This document shows positions 24,980-33,035 of a stretch of 34,296 nucleotides of DNA, piece after piece. The position numbers and the translations under genes are program-made. The stretch is from NCBI GenBank assembly GCA_025362615.1, contig JANYFQ010000179.1, positions 1 to 34,296 of the forward strand, given 5' to 3'. Every line of letters starts with the position of its first letter. Position 1 is the stretch's first letter. The DNA is from Hymenobacter sp. (GTDB lineage: Bacteria; Bacteroidota; Bacteroidia; Cytophagales; Hymenobacteraceae). The notes under the pieces are model-generated. The model did no database searches and was not told where the DNA came from. It saw only the letters and a program-made list of their open reading frames with translations.

Positions 24980-25772
24980 ATGAGCAAGCGGTGGTGGTCG
25001 ATTCTTGCGTTGATTGCCGCTGGTGCTGGCCGCGCCACCGGGCAGGCCACACGCCTGGGCTGCAACCCTGGGGCAGTTGGCTCGTGGCCACGGTGCAGTG
25101 GCCGGGCGGCGGGGCCAGCCGGCCCTGGGGCGGCTTCGCCGCAGGCCAGCTCCGCGCCAATGGCGTAGCCCGACATTTTTTTTACCACGAGGCCAAAGCG
25201 GGCCTCAGCTACGATTTCAGCGGCACGACCACGGCGCTGCTCGGCGGCGGGCGCTACACCACTTACAATTACCAGGCGCTGGAAGCCGGCCCCACCATCG
25301 CCGAAAACCGGCTGTGGCAGCAGCTTACTTTCACGCACCGCGCCCACCGCCTCGAGCCCGAACACTGCGGGCGTTGGGAGCAACGCTGGCTGGCCCTGAC
25401 CCCGGCCAGTGGCCCTGCAACCAGCGTGTTTCGGCCGCGCCTGCGCTACCGCCTCAACGCTCTTTTGCGCTCAGCGGGCCAATGCTGCAACCGGGCGGGG
25501 CATTTGTGTCGGCTTACAACGAGGTGTTTCTGGACCCCAGCCCGGTCGCCCTTCAACGCAACCGCCTCTACTTGGGCGCGGGCTACCGGTTTTCGGCGGC
25601 CCTCACCGGGCAGTTGGGCTGGCTGTTTCAGGCCGATTTCAACCAGCGTTTCGGCCCTGCGGAGCCCGGCACCGTGCTCAAAAACAACTTGGTACTGGCC
25701 TGGAGCTGGCGCATCCGGCGCGGCAAACCGGGCGAAGCCCCCACCGAACGCCTGCCCACCCAACAAGACTGA
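24980..25772 (+). pseudogene. DUF2490-like beta-barrel protein, two frameshifts
   Basis: Three frames together give one protein of about 265 residues. The ATG at 24980 opens a signal peptide (MSKRWWSILALIAAGAG...). Between about 25035 and 25068 the frame shifts to one reading HTPGLQPWGSWLVATVQW and, later, GLSYDFSGTTTALLGGGRYTTY and NRLWQQLTFTHR. Near 25455-25470 it shifts again to GPMLQPGGAFVSAYNEVFLDP, LYLGAGYRFSAALTGQLGWL and ADFNQRFGP, ending at 25772. The pattern (WGSWL, R-x-RYRLN, AYNEVFLDP, NRLYLGAGYRFS) fits the DUF2490 family of outer-membrane barrels. It may be inactive, or the two shifts may be sequencing errors. It lies between two copies of an intergenic repeat. Confidence 0.7.
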
Positions 25773-25897
25773 GGCGGCGCGGGGCCACTGCCATAGGCTA
25801 CCCCAGAACAATTTTTGCGGTTTTTGCGTGAACTGTTCAATCCGCAGTGGCCGGACGAACCGCTGCGCGGGATTCGCCCGACCACTGGCCTACCGCC

Positions 25898-27943
25898 CTA
25901 CTTTTTCAGCGTTCGCGCCAGCCACTCGAAGTACACGCGCTGCCACAACACCGCATTCTGCGGCTTCAAAATCCAGTGGCCTTCGTTGGGAAAGTACAGA
26001 AACCGGCTCGGAATGCCTTTAAGTTGGGCCGTGCCAAAGGCTTCCATGCCTTGGCCTTCAGGCACCCGAAAGTCCTTGCCGCCGTGGATGACGAGGATGG
26101 GCGTGTCCCAGTTTTTGGCGAATTGCTGGGGGTTAAAGTCGGTGTAGGATTTGTGGAGCGGGGCTTCCCAGGGTGCCCCGCCGATGTCGTGCTTGGCGAA
26201 GAAAATTTCTTCGGTGATTGAATACCAGCTGGTTAAGTTGTAAAGCCCGCAGTGCGCGATGAAGGTTTTGAAGCGCCCCTGGTGGTTGCCGGCCAGGTAG
26301 TAGGCCGAGTAGCCGCCGTAGCTGGCCCCCACGCAGCCGCGCCGGTCTTTGTCCACGTAGGGCTCCTCCGAAATCTTATCGATGGCGCTCAAATAATCGC
26401 GGATTGGCTGCCCGCCCCAGTCGCCCGAAATGGCATCGTTCCACTGGCGGCCGAAGCCGGGCAGGCCACGCCGGTTGGGCGCCACCACAATGTAGCCGTT
26501 GGCGGCCATGAGCTGGAAATTCCAGCGGTAGCTCTGGCTCTGGGTGATGGGCGACTGCGGCCCGCCCTGACAATAGAGCAGCGTTGGGTACTTCTTAGCC
26601 GGGTCAAAGTCAGGCGGGTAGATGACGTACACCTGCATCTGCTGCCCGTCGGTGGTCGTCACGCGCCGGTCCTCCACCTTGCCCAGCTTGATGCCTGCCA
26701 GCTCCTGCTCGTTGATAGCAGTGAGCTTGGTTTCGCGGCCGGTTTTGAGGTCAAGGCGCACCACGTCGGCAAAGGCCGCCAGGGTGGTGCGGTTCGCCAC
26801 GGCGGTGTTGTTAGCGCTCAGTTCAAAGGCGTTGTAGTTCTGCGGGCCGCTCGTGATTTGGCGGATTTTCCCGCCCGTGGCGGCCACCGAAAACAACTGC
26901 TCGGTGCCCGCCACCACGGCCAGAAAATACAGCGTTTTTCCGTCGGCGCTCCAGCGCACGTTACTGGCACTCAGCTCCGAGCCGGCCGTGAGGTCGGTGC
27001 GGGTTTTGGTGCTGAAATCGTAGCGCAGGATGGCGTTGCGGTCGCTCTCGAAGCCGGGCGTGGCCATGCTCAGCCACACCATTTGCTGGCCGCCGGGGGC
27101 GTAAGCCGGCTCCGTGTCGTAGCCGTTAAGCCCTTCGCTCAAATTGAGCGTTTTGCCGGTCCGAATGTCGAACTCGTAGATGTCAGCGTTGGTACTTTCG
27201 GCTTCGGCCTTGCCCACGAGCTTGCGCGAGGTGTAGGCCAGCCGGAAGCCATCGGGCGCAAACGCGAGCTGCTCGGAGCCCCCGTCGGGCATGAGCGGCG
27301 CGTCGAATTTCTCGCCCGCCATCACATCTTTTCCGTAGCCAACGGGCTTGCCATCAGCCCCCACGGCCTGAAAAAAGACGTGCGAAGCCTGGTGGTCGTC
27401 CCACGCATTCCAGTGCCGGTAGTTCAGGTCATCGATGATTTTGGCATCGGCCTTGGGCAGGTCCGGGAACAGGTCGAGCGTCGTGGCCGACGACTTTACG
27501 TCCTGGGTGTAGAGGATGAAATTGGCCTTCGGCGCGTACTTCAGGTTGCCCAGGCCCTGGTCCGCAAAGTCGCTGAGTCTGGCCTTGCCCCCACCGTCGG
27601 CCCCGATGACGTAAAGCTGGTCGGTGCCACTTTCCGCCGACATAAACGTGAGCTTGCCATCGGGCCGCCAATTCAGCGTGTTTTCCGACACGGGGGTGTC
27701 GGTCAGGCGCTTGGCTGCACCGCCGGCTACGGGCAGCACGTAAATGTCGGCGTTGCCCTTGTTGTCGGCCAGGCTGTATTTGGTGACGGTGTAGGCCAGC
27801 AGTTTGCCATCGCCCGACACGGCCATCTCGCCCAGCCGCCCCAGTTGCCAGAGTTTTTCGGGCGTGAGCCGGTCAGTAGGCGCGGAAGCGGTTTGGGCCG
27901 CAACGCCCAGCGGCAACAGGCCCAGAAGAAGCAGTTTTTTCAT
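25898..27943 (-). CDS. S9 family prolyl-oligopeptidase-type serine peptidase
   Basis: This is a 681-residue exported serine peptidase. The signal peptide is MKKLLLLGLLPLGVAAQ, and the start at 27943 is fixed by it. An N-terminal beta-propeller (about 25-420) has the repeats usual in TolB/DPP IV-type propellers (YVLPVAGGAAKRLTDT, RWSADGKTLYF). The C-terminal alpha/beta hydrolase has catalytic S541 in GASYGGYSAYY, D624 in HGGKDFRVP and H656 in PNEGHW. GGP (YCQGGPQSP) probably supplies the oxyanion hole. It resembles dipeptidyl or acylaminoacyl peptidases that trim oligopeptides in the periplasm. The exact specificity cannot be read from the sequence. The gene is convergent with the DUF2490 pseudogene, and a TACCTTCG-like box precedes its start. 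Confidence 0.93.
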   Translation of the reverse strand: MKKLLLLGLLPLGVAAQTASAPTDRLTPEKLWQLGRLGEMAVSGDGKLLAYTVTKYSLADNKGNADIYVLPVAGGAAKRLTDTPVSENTLNWRPDGKLTFMSAESGTDQLYVIGADGGGKARLSDFADQGLGNLKYAPKANFILYTQDVKSSATTLDLFPDLPKADAKIIDDLNYRHWNAWDDHQASHVFFQAVGADGKPVGYGKDVMAGEKFDAPLMPDGGSEQLAFAPDGFRLAYTSRKLVGKAEAESTNADIYEFDIRTGKTLNLSEGLNGYDTEPAYAPGGQQMVWLSMATPGFESDRNAILRYDFSTKTRTDLTAGSELSASNVRWSADGKTLYFLAVVAGTEQLFSVAATGGKIRQITSGPQNYNAFELSANNTAVANRTTLAAFADVVRLDLKTGRETKLTAINEQELAGIKLGKVEDRRVTTTDGQQMQVYVIYPPDFDPAKKYPTLLYCQGGPQSPITQSQSYRWNFQLMAANGYIVVAPNRRGLPGFGRQWNDAISGDWGGQPIRDYLSAIDKISEEPYVDKDRRGCVGASYGGYSAYYLAGNHQGRFKTFIAHCGLYNLTSWYSITEEIFFAKHDIGGAPWEAPLHKSYTDFNPQQFAKNWDTPILVIHGGKDFRVPEGQGMEAFGTAQLKGIPSRFLYFPNEGHWILKPQNAVLWQRVYFEWLARTLKK

Positions 27944-27970
27944 GCCGCGAAGGTAGCCCGGACACCGCCG

Positions 27971-28060
27971 CCGCTCGTTCAGCAAGTAGCGGGCGGGCGG
28001 CGAAAAAGCCGCCCGCCCGCACCCGACGGCCGCACCGCCTATTCCGTACAGGCGCTAAAT
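27971..28060 (-). repeat. Dispersed intergenic repeat, copy 2 (inverted)
   Basis: The reverse complement aligns with 24768-24854: AGCGCCTGT, GGAATA, GGCGGTGC, the hairpin GCGGGCGGGCGGC with a T-rich loop, then TGAACGA. The hairpin arms (27989-28001 and 28008-28020) are perfect here. It lies between the divergent starts of the S9 peptidase and the 84-residue protein. Confidence 0.85.
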
Positions 28061-28130
28061 TGCACCACCGTAGCCAGCCGCGTCGGCGGCGTATCCGTTC
28101 CAACCGTTAAATCTGTTCTATTCTGCGGTC

Positions 28131-28385
28131 ATGCGCCACGTTGCCGACATCCCCCACCCCCACGTCAAAATCACGCTCCTCGCCTGGAACGCCAAGTTCC
28201 TGCTCAAACTAGAGCAAGGCAACTTCGAGCAAACCTACAAAGTGCCTGAGCTTGACCTGCTCACCGGCACCGATGCCGAGGTGCGCGAATTGCTCGACGC
28301 CGAGTTTCTGGCCGCTGCCATCGCCCGCTTCCCCGCCATGCGGGCCGACCTGCAAGCCGCCCAGGCCCGCCAGGAACTGCGCTGA
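28131..28385 (+). CDS. Conserved small hypothetical protein (84 aa)
   Basis: The ORF starts with MRHVADIPHPHVKITLLAWNAK and ends with a helical tail. Small proteins with the same opening (H-x-I-P-H, K-I, W-N-x-K-F/Y, K-x-E-x-G-x-x-E-Q-T-Y-K) and an LLDxEFL segment are common in Bacteroidota, but no function is known to me. There is no signal peptide or membrane segment. A TAAATCTG box near the start is a weak promoter candidate. Confidence 0.75.
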   Translation: MRHVADIPHPHVKITLLAWNAKFLLKLEQGNFEQTYKVPELDLLTGTDAEVRELLDAEFLAAAIARFPAMRADLQAAQARQELR

Positions 28386-28391
28386 ACCCCG

Positions 28392-28399
28392 TATTTTTG
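28392..28399 (+). promoter_or_regulatory. -7 box before the 241-aa exported protein
   Basis: TATTTTTG matches TAnnTTTG, 40 bases upstream of the ATG at 28439. It lies 7 bases after the stop of the 84-residue gene, which suggests the two genes are transcribed separately. Confidence 0.45.
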
Positions 28400-28438
28400 A
28401 GGGCACCAATTGCTCATTTTCCTTTGCCGCAGCGCCCC

Positions 28439-29164
28439 ATGTTCCGAATTGCCACCCTTTGCGCCTTTGTTTCCTTACTAAGCACCGCCCCCGCCTTCGC
28501 CCAACTCTACGACGTGCGAACCGGCGATGTCAGCTTCGACAAACGACCGCGCACCGCCCTCAAAGTGCAGGTCGATGGCCAGGCCACGGCCGTGCGCGAG
28601 TTCCTGCAAGCTTGGATGAAGCAGAGCTACAACGTGCGCTTCAAAACGGGCGGGGTGTTTGGCATTGGCAAAAGCGACGGCCTTGCCGCCCGCCAAACGC
28701 CCGCCAGCACCGTTTCGGGCAAACTGATTGACCTTTACGCGTCCTTCGTCGCGCCCTCCGATTCGGTGACGGAAGTGGCGTTCTTCGGAGGCTTCGATGA
28801 CAACACGTTTTTCTCGCCCGAGGCCACGCCCAATGAGTTCGGCTCCTTGCGCTCCATTGCCCAGAACTTCGCCGGCGCGGCCCGCCTCAAAGCCTACCGC
28901 GACCTGATTGCCGAAGCCGAGAAAAAGCTCAAAGAGGCAGAGAAAGAGAAAGAAAAGCTGGACAAAAGCACCGCCGATGCCCAGCGCAACACCACCAACA
29001 ACCTGGCCCGGATGGAAGAAATGCGGACCCAAAACCTGGCCAACCGCCGGCAAATAGCTTCCGATTCGGTGGCGTTGGGTAAGAATATCGTCGTGCGCCA
29101 AGCCGCCCAATTGCGCCTCCAGCGCCGCCGCGACCGCCTCACGGCCCTCGACCGAAAGAATTAG
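28439..29164 (+). CDS. Exported coiled-coil protein of unknown function
   Basis: The protein has 241 residues. A signal peptide (MFRIATLCAFVSLLSTAPAFA) precedes QLYDVRTGDVSFDKRPRTALKVQVDG. The middle part is globular. From about residue 150 a long charged helix (LIAEAEKKLKEAEKEKEKLDK...) suggests a coiled coil to near the end. The start at 28439 is chosen by the signal peptide. It precedes the SHOCT protein by 36 bases on the same strand. I do not recognise the family; a periplasmic or surface structural role is only an inference. Confidence 0.75.
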   Translation: MFRIATLCAFVSLLSTAPAFAQLYDVRTGDVSFDKRPRTALKVQVDGQATAVREFLQAWMKQSYNVRFKTGGVFGIGKSDGLAARQTPASTVSGKLIDLYASFVAPSDSVTEVAFFGGFDDNTFFSPEATPNEFGSLRSIAQNFAGAARLKAYRDLIAEAEKKLKEAEKEKEKLDKSTADAQRNTTNNLARMEEMRTQNLANRRQIASDSVALGKNIVVRQAAQLRLQRRRDRLTALDRKN

Positions 29165-29200
29165 TTTCAGCCCACCAGTTACCGTCTGTTCGCGTCGCCC

Positions 29201-29830
29201 ATGTCCCCTGGTTCCAACGATTCGCCCCTCGAAACCCTGCGGCAGCTCCGCGAAATGCTCGACGCGGGCACGCTGTCGCAACCCGAATTTGAAGCGTTGA
29301 AGCAGCAGTTGGTATTTAGGCCGGTTGCCCCCGAGCCGCCCGTACCAGCCGCGCCCCCCATCCCAGCAGTGCCCTCTGCTATCGCCCCGCAGCTCGCGGC
29401 CGAAGACGAGTCGAACTACCCGCCCGACGAGCCCAGAGAACTACGCCCAGCCGCCGCGCCCAGTGCCTTTGTGGTAGATAGCTACGAGGCCGCCGCCACC
29501 CCGCCGCCGGCCAACTACCTGAACCTGATACTGTCTATCGGCGGATTGCTGCTGCTTTTTGGGCTGGTGTTGTACCTGGCCGCCAACCGCCATCCGTCGG
29601 AACACATCGACAGCAGCAGCCTGCTGGCCAGCGACTCCGTGGCCGTGGTCGAGGTGGGGCCGCAGGCTGCCCCGCTACCCGCCGTGCCCGTCGCCGCGCC
29701 CGAAACCGTGCGCCTGGCCCCCGCCAACCCCGCGCCGCCGGTGCGGTACCCCAGCCGCCCGGCGGCCGACTCGGCGGCGACCCCAGCCGCCGACAGCGAC
29801 ACGGCTGCCGCCGAAGGGAATTCGCGTTGA
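29201..29830 (+). CDS. SHOCT-domain single-pass membrane protein
   Basis: The 209 residues start with a SHOCT-like helix pair (residues about 9-38, LETLRQLREMLDAGTLSQPEFEALKQQLV), which is a short oligomerisation or binding module. A Pro/Ala-rich linker follows, then one transmembrane helix (about 105-127, YLNLILSIGGLLLLFGLVLYLA). The C-terminal tail is Ala/Pro/Ser/Asp-rich and of low complexity. Function is unknown. The gene follows the coiled-coil gene closely and may share its transcript. Its TGA stop (29828-29830) lies in the outer arm of an inverted repeat. Confidence 0.75.
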   Translation: MSPGSNDSPLETLRQLREMLDAGTLSQPEFEALKQQLVFRPVAPEPPVPAAPPIPAVPSAIAPQLAAEDESNYPPDEPRELRPAAAPSAFVVDSYEAAATPPPANYLNLILSIGGLLLLFGLVLYLAANRHPSEHIDSSSLLASDSVAVVEVGPQAAPLPAVPVAAPETVRLAPANPAPPVRYPSRPAADSAATPAADSDTAAAEGNSR

Positions 29831-29922
29831 ACAGTGTACCACCAAGCTCTGGGGCAGCACAGCTTGGTGGTACAGTCGTCCAACGCGAAACCCCTCCGGT
29901 GGCAGCACAGCTTGGTGGTACA
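29821..29922. repeat. Nested inverted and direct repeats after the SHOCT gene
   Basis: TTCGCGTTG (29821-29829) pairs with CAACGCGAA (29881-29889), and the SHOCT stop codon overlaps the left arm. Inside, 29835-29848 and 29861-29874 form a 14-bp hairpin (GTACCACCAAGCT / AGCTTGGTGGTAC). A 22-base direct repeat (29853-29874 and 29901-29922) contains GGCAGCACAGC and TTGGTGGTAC. Confidence 0.85.
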
Positions 29923-29988
29923 TCGCTCTAACCCGCACATTTTCTACGCGTAACACAAACGTAACACGCCCCGGCCCGGCCCCGGCGG

Positions 29989-29996
29989 TAACTTTG
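29989..29996 (+). promoter_or_regulatory. -7 box for the response regulator
   Basis: TAACTTTG matches TAnnTTTG, 36 bases before the GTG start at 30032. No clear -33 box is visible. Confidence 0.5.
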
Positions 29997-30031
29997 TGGG
30001 CATAAGTGTTTCTCACGAAAACCCTCGTCCC

Positions 30032-30727
<696 letters not shown>

Positions 30728-30733
30728 GTTTAT

Positions 30734-30955
30734 CATTTAACATTTAGCATACAACATTTAGCATTGAATTGACTGCGAACGAAGTGTTCGGCGCGTAATT
30801 TTAGGGTTTGATTTGTGGACGGCCATTGCCCTGTGTCCAAACCCAGGGCAATGCCCTCAACGTGTCCGAACCCAAGGCGATGCCCTCAGTGGCTTGCCCC
30901 GCGTCAGACACCGTTGCCTGGTAAGTGTTAAATGCTAAATGTTAAATGAAAAATG
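30734..30955. repeat. Inverted pair of CATTTAR heptamer arrays between response regulator and kinase
   Basis: The left array (30734-30768) reads CATTTAA, CATTTAG, CATACAA, CATTTAG, CATTGAA. The right array (30921-30955) reads GTAAGTG, TTAAATG, CTAAATG, TTAAATG, AAAAATG, which are the same heptamers inverted. 30733-30750 and 30932-30949 are perfect 18-base reverse complements. The last heptamer of the right array supplies the ATG of the kinase (30953-30955). AT-rich arms in a GC-rich genome make the element stand out. Confidence 0.92.
30824..30890. repeat. 29-bp tandem duplicate and small hairpin inside the heptamer element
   Basis: Two 29-base units, 30833-30861 and 30862-30890, share GTGTCC, AACCCA and ATGCCCTCA and differ at a few positions. 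CATTGCCCTG (30824-30833) pairs with CAGGGCAATG (30844-30853). No ORF is present. Confidence 0.8.
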
Positions 30956-32005
30956 AACCTCTCCTCCCGCACCGTTGCCGTCATCGTGGCTCTGCTCGTG
31001 GGCGCAGTGCTGACTACCTACGCCCGCATCGGCCCGACGCTGCCGTTTCGGGAGGCATTTCTGGCAGCGGGCATCACGGTGGCGGCCTGTTTCCTGCTGG
31101 TGTATTTGACATTTGAGGCGCTGCTTTTCCGCGAAATCAACGGCATTTACGCCGGCCTCGAGCACATCAAGCGCAAGGAGTTCAAGAAGCTGAGCAACAA
31201 ATTTCTCTTCCGACCCGAGCCGGTGAAGCGGGTGCGCGACGAAATTCTCGAAATGGCCGAGCGCCGCCAAGCCGAGCTCGACGAGTTGATGCGCCTGCAA
31301 GCCCTGCGCCGCGAGTTTCTGGCCGATGTGTCGCACGAGCTGAAAACGCCGCTCTTCGCCGCTCAAGGATTCGTTCACACCATCCTCGATGATGAAGACA
31401 ACGACATTGACCCCGCCACCCGCCGCAAGTTCCTGACCAAAGCCGCTGCTTCCCTCGACACCCTCGACACCTTGGTGCAGGACCTCGTAACCATCGCCCA
31501 ACTCGAAAAAGGCGTGGTGCGGATGCGCCGCCAACGCTTTGACCTCGTGGGCTTGGTGCAGGAAATATTTGAGCTGCTGGAGCAGCAGGCGGCCCGGCGC
31601 GACACCGCCCTGGAGCTGTTCCCGCCCAACCTGCCTACCGAGGGACTGTTGGTAGTAGCCGACCGCAACCGCATCCGACAGGTACTTATCAACATGATAG
31701 ACAATGCCATAAAGTACGGACGCGATGCCGGTACGGTGCGCGTTTCGTTGGTTGAGGGCAACCGGCAAATCCGCCTCGCCGTGCGCGACGATGGGGACGG
31801 CATTGCCCCCGAACACCAGGGCCGCATTTTTGAGCGTTTCTACCGCGTCGATAAAAGCCGCTCGCGTGACTCGGGTGGCACCGGTTTGGGCCTGGCCATC
31901 AGCAAGCACATCGTGGAAGCCCACAAGTCCAGCATTCGGGTGCAAAGCGAAGTGGGCGAGGGCACTACGCTCTCCTTCAAGCTCAACAAGCCAAAACCGA
32001 TGTAG
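30953..32005 (+). CDS. PhoR-like sensor histidine kinase
   Basis: The 350-residue inner-membrane kinase has two transmembrane helices (about 7-24 and 37-57) with only a very short periplasmic loop, so sensing may be within the membrane or by partner proteins. A HAMP-like linker leads to the H box FLADVSHELKTPL with H128. The N box IDNAIKYG (N251), G1 box DDGDGIAPE (279-287), F box FERFYRVD and G2 box GGTGLGLAI (308-316) follow. It is the likely partner of the upstream response regulator. The start ATG is the end of a heptamer array. Its TAG stop (32003-32005) lies in the arm of the next palindrome. Confidence 0.94.
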   Translation: MNLSSRTVAVIVALLVGAVLTTYARIGPTLPFREAFLAAGITVAACFLLVYLTFEALLFREINGIYAGLEHIKRKEFKKLSNKFLFRPEPVKRVRDEILEMAERRQAELDELMRLQALRREFLADVSHELKTPLFAAQGFVHTILDDEDNDIDPATRRKFLTKAAASLDTLDTLVQDLVTIAQLEKGVVRMRRQRFDLVGLVQEIFELLEQQAARRDTALELFPPNLPTEGLLVVADRNRIRQVLINMIDNAIKYGRDAGTVRVSLVEGNRQIRLAVRDDGDGIAPEHQGRIFERFYRVDKSRSRDSGGTGLGLAISKHIVEAHKSSIRVQSEVGEGTTLSFKLNKPKPM

Positions 32006-32145
32006 CGCGGGTTTTCAACCCGCGACGAGCGCAGCGAGTGTTTCGCGGCTGAGTTGGCGTAAGCACCGGCGCAAGGGTTGTACCATTCAACGAAGCCAAC
32101 GCAAGCCACTCGCTGCGCTCGTTGCGGGTTGAAAGCCCGTGCTAC
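32002..32145. repeat. Long palindrome overlapping the kinase stop codon
   Basis: Arms 32002-32040 and 32107-32145 (39 bases each) are reverse complements except at three places, and each exception is a G-T pair, so the RNA stem could be unbroken. The arms contain TTTCAACCCGC and ACGAGCGCAGCGAGTG. The kinase TAG stop lies in the first bases of the left arm. The core is 66 bases long and has no ORF. Confidence 0.9.
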
Positions 32146-32156
32146 CTGCCCCGGCC

Positions 32157-32164
32157 TACCTTTG
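32157..32164 (+). promoter_or_regulatory. -7 box for the pseudouridine synthase
   Basis: TACCTTTG matches TAnnTTTG, nine bases before the ATG at 32174, directly after the palindrome. Confidence 0.55.
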
Positions 32165-32173
32165 CCCTTCCCT

Positions 32174-32887
32174 ATGAAGCCTCCTCATTTCCCGGATTTA
32201 ATTATTTTCGAAAACGACGATTACGTCGTCGTGAACAAACCGCCGTTCCTCGCTTCGCTTGACGAGCGCGTGGGCGGCGCGCCCAACCTGTTGCGCCTCG
32301 CCCGCCAACACTACACCGACATTCAGCCCGCCCACCGCCTCGACCGCGACACCAGCGGTGCCATGGCCCTGGCCAAGCACCCCGAAGCCTACCGCCACTT
32401 GGCCATGCAGTTCGAGAGCCGCGAAGTCAGTAAGCAATACCACGCCGTGGTGTGGGGCACCCCCCAGCTCGATAACGTGCTGGTGCAGCGCAATATCGAA
32501 ACCACCAGCCGGGGCAAGGCCCGCCTCGCCTACAAGGGCAAGGAGGCCGAAACCCGCTTCACTACCCTCGAAACCTACGCCCGCCACGCCCTCGTGCTGG
32601 CCGAGCCCATCACCGGCCGGATGCACCAGATTCGTCTGCATCTCCAGTACCTGCAAGCCCCCATCGTGGGCGACCTGGCCTACGGCGGCGAAGATTTTTA
32701 CCTCTCGTCCCTCAAAAAGAAGTTCAATTTGAAGGACGGCGAAACCGAACAGCCCTTCATCAAGCGCTTCGCCCTGCACGCCCTGCGCCTCAAGTTTGCA
32801 GGGCTCGACGGAGCCGAAATCGCGGTGGAAGCGCCTTACCCGAAGGATTTTCGGGTGCTGGTGGAGGTGCTGGGACAGGCGCGGTAG
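32174..32887 (+). CDS. RluA-family RNA pseudouridine synthase
   Basis: The enzyme isomerises uridine to pseudouridine in rRNA or tRNA. The 237 residues carry the family signature AHRLDRDTSGAMALAK with catalytic D57. Other family motifs are VVNKPPFLASLDE, EVSKQYHAVVWG, GRMHQIRLHLQYLQAPIVGDLAYGG and FALHALRLKF. No N-terminal S4 domain is present, so it resembles the short RluA/RluC-related forms. The target base cannot be decided from sequence. The ATG at 32174 follows the promoter box and the open frame upstream lies in the palindrome. Confidence 0.92.
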   Translation: MKPPHFPDLIIFENDDYVVVNKPPFLASLDERVGGAPNLLRLARQHYTDIQPAHRLDRDTSGAMALAKHPEAYRHLAMQFESREVSKQYHAVVWGTPQLDNVLVQRNIETTSRGKARLAYKGKEAETRFTTLETYARHALVLAEPITGRMHQIRLHLQYLQAPIVGDLAYGGEDFYLSSLKKKFNLKDGETEQPFIKRFALHALRLKFAGLDGAEIAVEAPYPKDFRVLVEVLGQAR

Positions 32888-32912
32888 ACAAACTTTTTTC
32901 GGAAGGCCGTCG

Positions 32913-32920
32913 TACCTTTG
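32913..32920 (+). promoter_or_regulatory. -7 box for the candidate small RNA
   Basis: TACCTTTG matches TAnnTTTG. No plus-strand protein gene starts within the next 700 bases, but a structured region with a terminator does. Confidence 0.5.
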
Positions 32921-32925
32921 TAACA

Positions 32926-33029
32926 ACAAAAAAATCGGTGTTAAAACCTTTCGGTTTAACCCCCTGCGTAAATCCTAGGTAGCCCAACGAAACACCCGTG
33001 GCTCTAGGCGCAAGCGCAGGGGGTTTTTC
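32926..33029 (+). ncRNA. Candidate structured small RNA, about 104 nt
   Basis: A promoter box at 32913-32920 and a terminator (CCCCCTGCG 32960-32968 with CGCAGGGGG 33015-33023, then TTTTTCG) bound a non-coding segment. At the 5' side GTTAAAACC pairs with GGTTTAAC. Inside the terminal stem CCTAG (32974-32978) pairs with CTAGG (33004-33008) and AGCC (32981-32984) with GGCT (33000-33003), leaving a 15-base loop. It lacks the GGAAGG-type tetraloop of SRP RNA and is too short for 6S RNA or tmRNA. Alternatively the terminator belongs to the synthase gene. No family was recognised. Confidence 0.5.
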
Positions 33030-33035
33030 GTGCCA

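Noticed and set aside
24991-26022. Intact 343-residue protein in one frame
   Set aside because: The middle section fits the barrel family, but the signal peptide and C-terminal strands are in other frames, and the tail reads through unrelated sequence antisense to the peptidase.
26252-28249. Plus-strand ORF of 665 codons
   Set aside because: It is opposite the S9 peptidase, which has a full catalytic triad and signal peptide.
32926-33029. SRP RNA, 6S RNA or tmRNA
   Set aside because: Too short for 6S or tmRNA, and no SRP GGAAGG-type tetraloop or tmRNA tag frame.
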